A DNA stretch of 17,821 nucleotides. Origin: Mogibacterium sp. GTDB taxonomy: Bacteria; Bacillota_A; Clostridia; Peptostreptococcales; Anaerovoracaceae. Numbering within the stretch: the stretch's first letter is position 1; each line of letters opens with the position of its first letter. The notes beneath the pieces were generated by a model. It was not told the origin of the DNA. It worked only from the letters and a program-made list of their open reading frames with translations, and searched no databases. Shown here piece after piece: positions 15,800 to 17,821 of this stretch. A program made the position numbers and the translations under genes. The DNA lies in NCBI GenBank assembly GCA_017469325.1, contig JAFUGO010000047.1:1-17821 (forward strand), given 5' to 3'.

Positions 15800-17821
15800 A
15801 TGCTGAGACTGTATACGGGAAGAGAGAATATAGATAAAGAGCGTTTCATCTATAACCGCGTAAGGGAGCGCGGAGGTGAGACGCTTGTTTTGGTGCCTAA
15901 TCAGTACACCCTCGTGGCAGAGGAACAGGCACTGAAATACCTGGATACAGACTGTCTGTTCAATACGGAGATACTCTCGATGAACCGTCTTGGCCTCCGC
16001 GTCCTCAAAGAGAAAGGCTGTGAATCCGTAAACATGCTCGACAAGTACGGGCGATTCATGCTGCTTTCGATGCTCATCCGTGAGCATGAAGATGATTTCG
16101 AGATATTCGGACGCGTCGCGGGCAAGCTAACATTCACGGCAATGCTCAACGACTTCATCTCGGAATTCAAGCAGCAGGACTGCACTCCGGACGACCTTCA
16201 GAGGATGCTCGACGGAGCGGGCGGAGATCCCATACTCGAGGCGAAACTGAAGGAGCTCAGCGGTGTAATAGAGGCATATGAGGAAGCCATAAAAGATAAA
16301 TACACAGACTCCGAAGATTACATCTCGATGTATATAGACGCCATAAAGGATTCGGCCCTGGTAAAAGGAAAGTCGGTATGGATCTACGGATACGACAGCA
16401 TCACGCCGAAGTTTGCCGACGCTGTCATGGAGCTCGCCTCGGCTGCGGGCACGGTCAGTTTCATAGTAAACAGAAGCGACTTCGGGCTCGATGAGAGACT
16501 GATAAAAGATCTGTCGGGACTCGCCGCTGAAAAGAACATAGGCTTCAGCTGCGAAGAGATACCTGACAGCTATGCTATGCCTAAGACGGAGACCGTAAGG
16601 CGCATTGAGAGATCGCTCTGGAAGGATGTTCTTTCAGAAGAAGAGAAGGAAGCAAACAGGGACTTCATACCTGAAGACCTAACGATAGTGTGCGCGGCAA
16701 ATCCTTATTACGAGGCAGAAAATGCCGCGGCTTATATATGGCATCTGGTGCGCGACCTCGGTTACAAAATGAGGGACATCCAGGTTATCGCCAACGATGA
16801 GGGCAGCATGCAGCCCGTGATACGCAGGGTGTTTGCCGAGTACGGGCTGCCTGTCTTTGCGGATACATCCCGCGACATAACGGACAGCGCGGCCGTGGGC
16901 TTCATAGTGAGCCTGCTCAGCTTCATCAGATATCCGGGGCAGTCACAGCACCTCTTTGCTATGCTCAAGACCGGGCTCACGGATCTCGTGGACAGCGACA
17001 TAGAAAAGCTCGAGAACTACGTGAGGGCGTATAAGATAAAGGGCAGCATGTGGGACAGGCCTTTCAGATACGGGCGCGACGAGATCGGAGCGGAAGATTT
17101 TGACCGCATCGAGTCCATACGCGAAGAGATATCCGCAAGGCTGTTCAGATTCAAAGAGATATCCGGCGGCGCAACGGTCTCGGGATTCATAAAAGGATTC
17201 AGGTCTTATCTGGACGATGAGTGGCATCTGCCGGCAAAAGTCGAAGAGGCTGCGGCTCTTCAGGATGAAGAGGGGCTGCACGATGAGGCTCAGCGCCTAA
17301 CGCAGAGCTTTGAAAAGGCGATGGAACTTCTCGGCCAGATAGAAACGATAATGGGCGAAGCCGCCTTTGATATAGCGGAATTCACCGATATATATACCGC
17401 AGGGCTCTCGGATGTCGAGGTCGGTGTCATACCGCCGGCTGTCGACGGGCTTTCCATGGGAACCATGATAAGAACGAGGCCGCGCGGCATGAGGGCGGCG
17501 GTCATACTCGGGGCAAACGAGGGAGTGCTTCCGCTGTCGCCTGAGACAGAGGGGCTGTTCTCCGTAGATGAAAAGAAATACTTCAAAGAGATGGGCTTTG
17601 CGATCGGAAGCCTCGATGAAGTGAAGCTGGACGAAGAGAACGCCGCCATGTACAGGATGATGGCAAGACCGTCCGAGAAGATATACATCAGCTACGCCAT
17701 GACCGATACGTCCGGCAAAGACGCGAGCCCGTCACCTGTGATCCAGACTCTCAGGACGCTGTTCCCTGCGATCGATGAAAAAGGACTCGTCAAAAAAGAC
17801 GTCATAAGCGAAGGCTGGGAC
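15800..17821 (+). CDS. addB: AddB, ATP-dependent helicase/nuclease subunit B (N-terminal part)
   Basis: The frame runs open from ATG 15800 to the window end, giving 674 residues of a protein normally near 1,150. AddB pairs with AddA to process double-strand DNA ends for recombination in Bacillota, the counterpart of RecBCD. Supporting features are the start LYTGREN, the early LVPNQYTLVAEEQAL and NRLGLRVL blocks, WIYGYDSITPKF from residue 194, IANDEG and the late helicase-like block AVILGANEGVLPLSP (about residues 567-581). The C-terminal nuclease domain and its iron-sulfur cysteines would lie beyond the window. The N-terminal Walker A of typical AddB (GxxGxGKT) reads GRENIDKE at residues 7-14: the Lys is kept but the glycines and Ser/Thr are not. 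The gene starts 18 bases after prfB with only a weak purine-rich ribosome binding site. Confidence 0.9.
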   Translation, partial: MLRLYTGRENIDKERFIYNRVRERGGETLVLVPNQYTLVAEEQALKYLDTDCLFNTEILSMNRLGLRVLKEKGCESVNMLDKYGRFMLLSMLIREHEDDFEIFGRVAGKLTFTAMLNDFISEFKQQDCTPDDLQRMLDGAGGDPILEAKLKELSGVIEAYEEAIKDKYTDSEDYISMYIDAIKDSALVKGKSVWIYGYDSITPKFADAVMELASAAGTVSFIVNRSDFGLDERLIKDLSGLAAEKNIGFSCEEIPDSYAMPKTETVRRIERSLWKDVLSEEEKEANRDFIPEDLTIVCAANPYYEAENAAAYIWHLVRDLGYKMRDIQVIANDEGSMQPVIRRVFAEYGLPVFADTSRDITDSAAVGFIVSLLSFIRYPGQSQHLFAMLKTGLTDLVDSDIEKLENYVRAYKIKGSMWDRPFRYGRDEIGAEDFDRIESIREEISARLFRFKEISGGATVSGFIKGFRSYLDDEWHLPAKVEEAAALQDEEGLHDEAQRLTQSFEKAMELLGQIETIMGEAAFDIAEFTDIYTAGLSDVEVGVIPPAVDGLSMGTMIRTRPRGMRAAVILGANEGVLPLSPETEGLFSVDEKKYFKEMGFAIGSLDEVKLDEENAAMYRMMARPSEKIYISYAMTDTSGKDASPSPVIQTLRTLFPAIDEKGLVKKDVISEGWD

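Overview
The window suggests a Gram-positive anaerobe of the Clostridia (Bacillota), although no rRNA or other taxonomic marker is present. The evidence is an AddB-type helicase/nuclease subunit, a Bacillus-type secA/prfB neighbourhood, a clostridial-style sensor/transporter protein, strong Shine-Dalgarno sequences at several genes, and a moderately GC-rich composition (a little over half by eye). All supported genes lie on the + strand, packed 7 to 61 bases apart with no convincing terminator between them, so much of the window could be transcribed together. No tRNA, rRNA, CRISPR array, insertion sequence or integrase was seen, and no stretch over 300 bases lacks a gene.

Layout: (1) 2-5227 is the 3' part of a giant repeat protein. 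It has 22 complete ~77-residue Trp/Tyr-rich beta-sandwich-like repeats plus the end of another, its start lies upstream of the window, and there is no visible C-terminal cell-wall anchor. (2) 5238-6497 is a CNNM/CorC-type membrane protein (DUF21 + CBS pair + CorC_HlyC). (3) 6559-9318 is secA. (4) 9338-9619 and 9676-11622 are a miniature LemA-like protein and a DUF2207 membrane protein, a familiar pairing of which the LemA partner is strikingly short. (5) 11663-12364 is a PpaX-like HAD phosphatase. (6) 12372-14648 is an unusual three-part membrane protein: a 7-TM sensor-like module, an ATPase-like cytoplasmic domain and a divergent SLC1/DAACS transporter fold. (7) 14662-15781 is prfB (RF2) with its programmed +1 frameshift. 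(8) 15800-17821 is the N-terminal part of addB, cut by the window end.

secA and prfB are direct neighbours in Bacillus subtilis and related bacteria. Here about 5.3 kb (mini-LemA, DUF2207, HAD and sensor-transporter) sits between them. That interval is the least ordinary part of the window. The best candidate for something undescribed is the sensor-ATPase-transporter fusion, in which most residues that bind Na+ and substrate in characterised SLC1 proteins appear replaced, suggesting a receptor-like or differently coupled transporter. The giant repeat protein is the second candidate.
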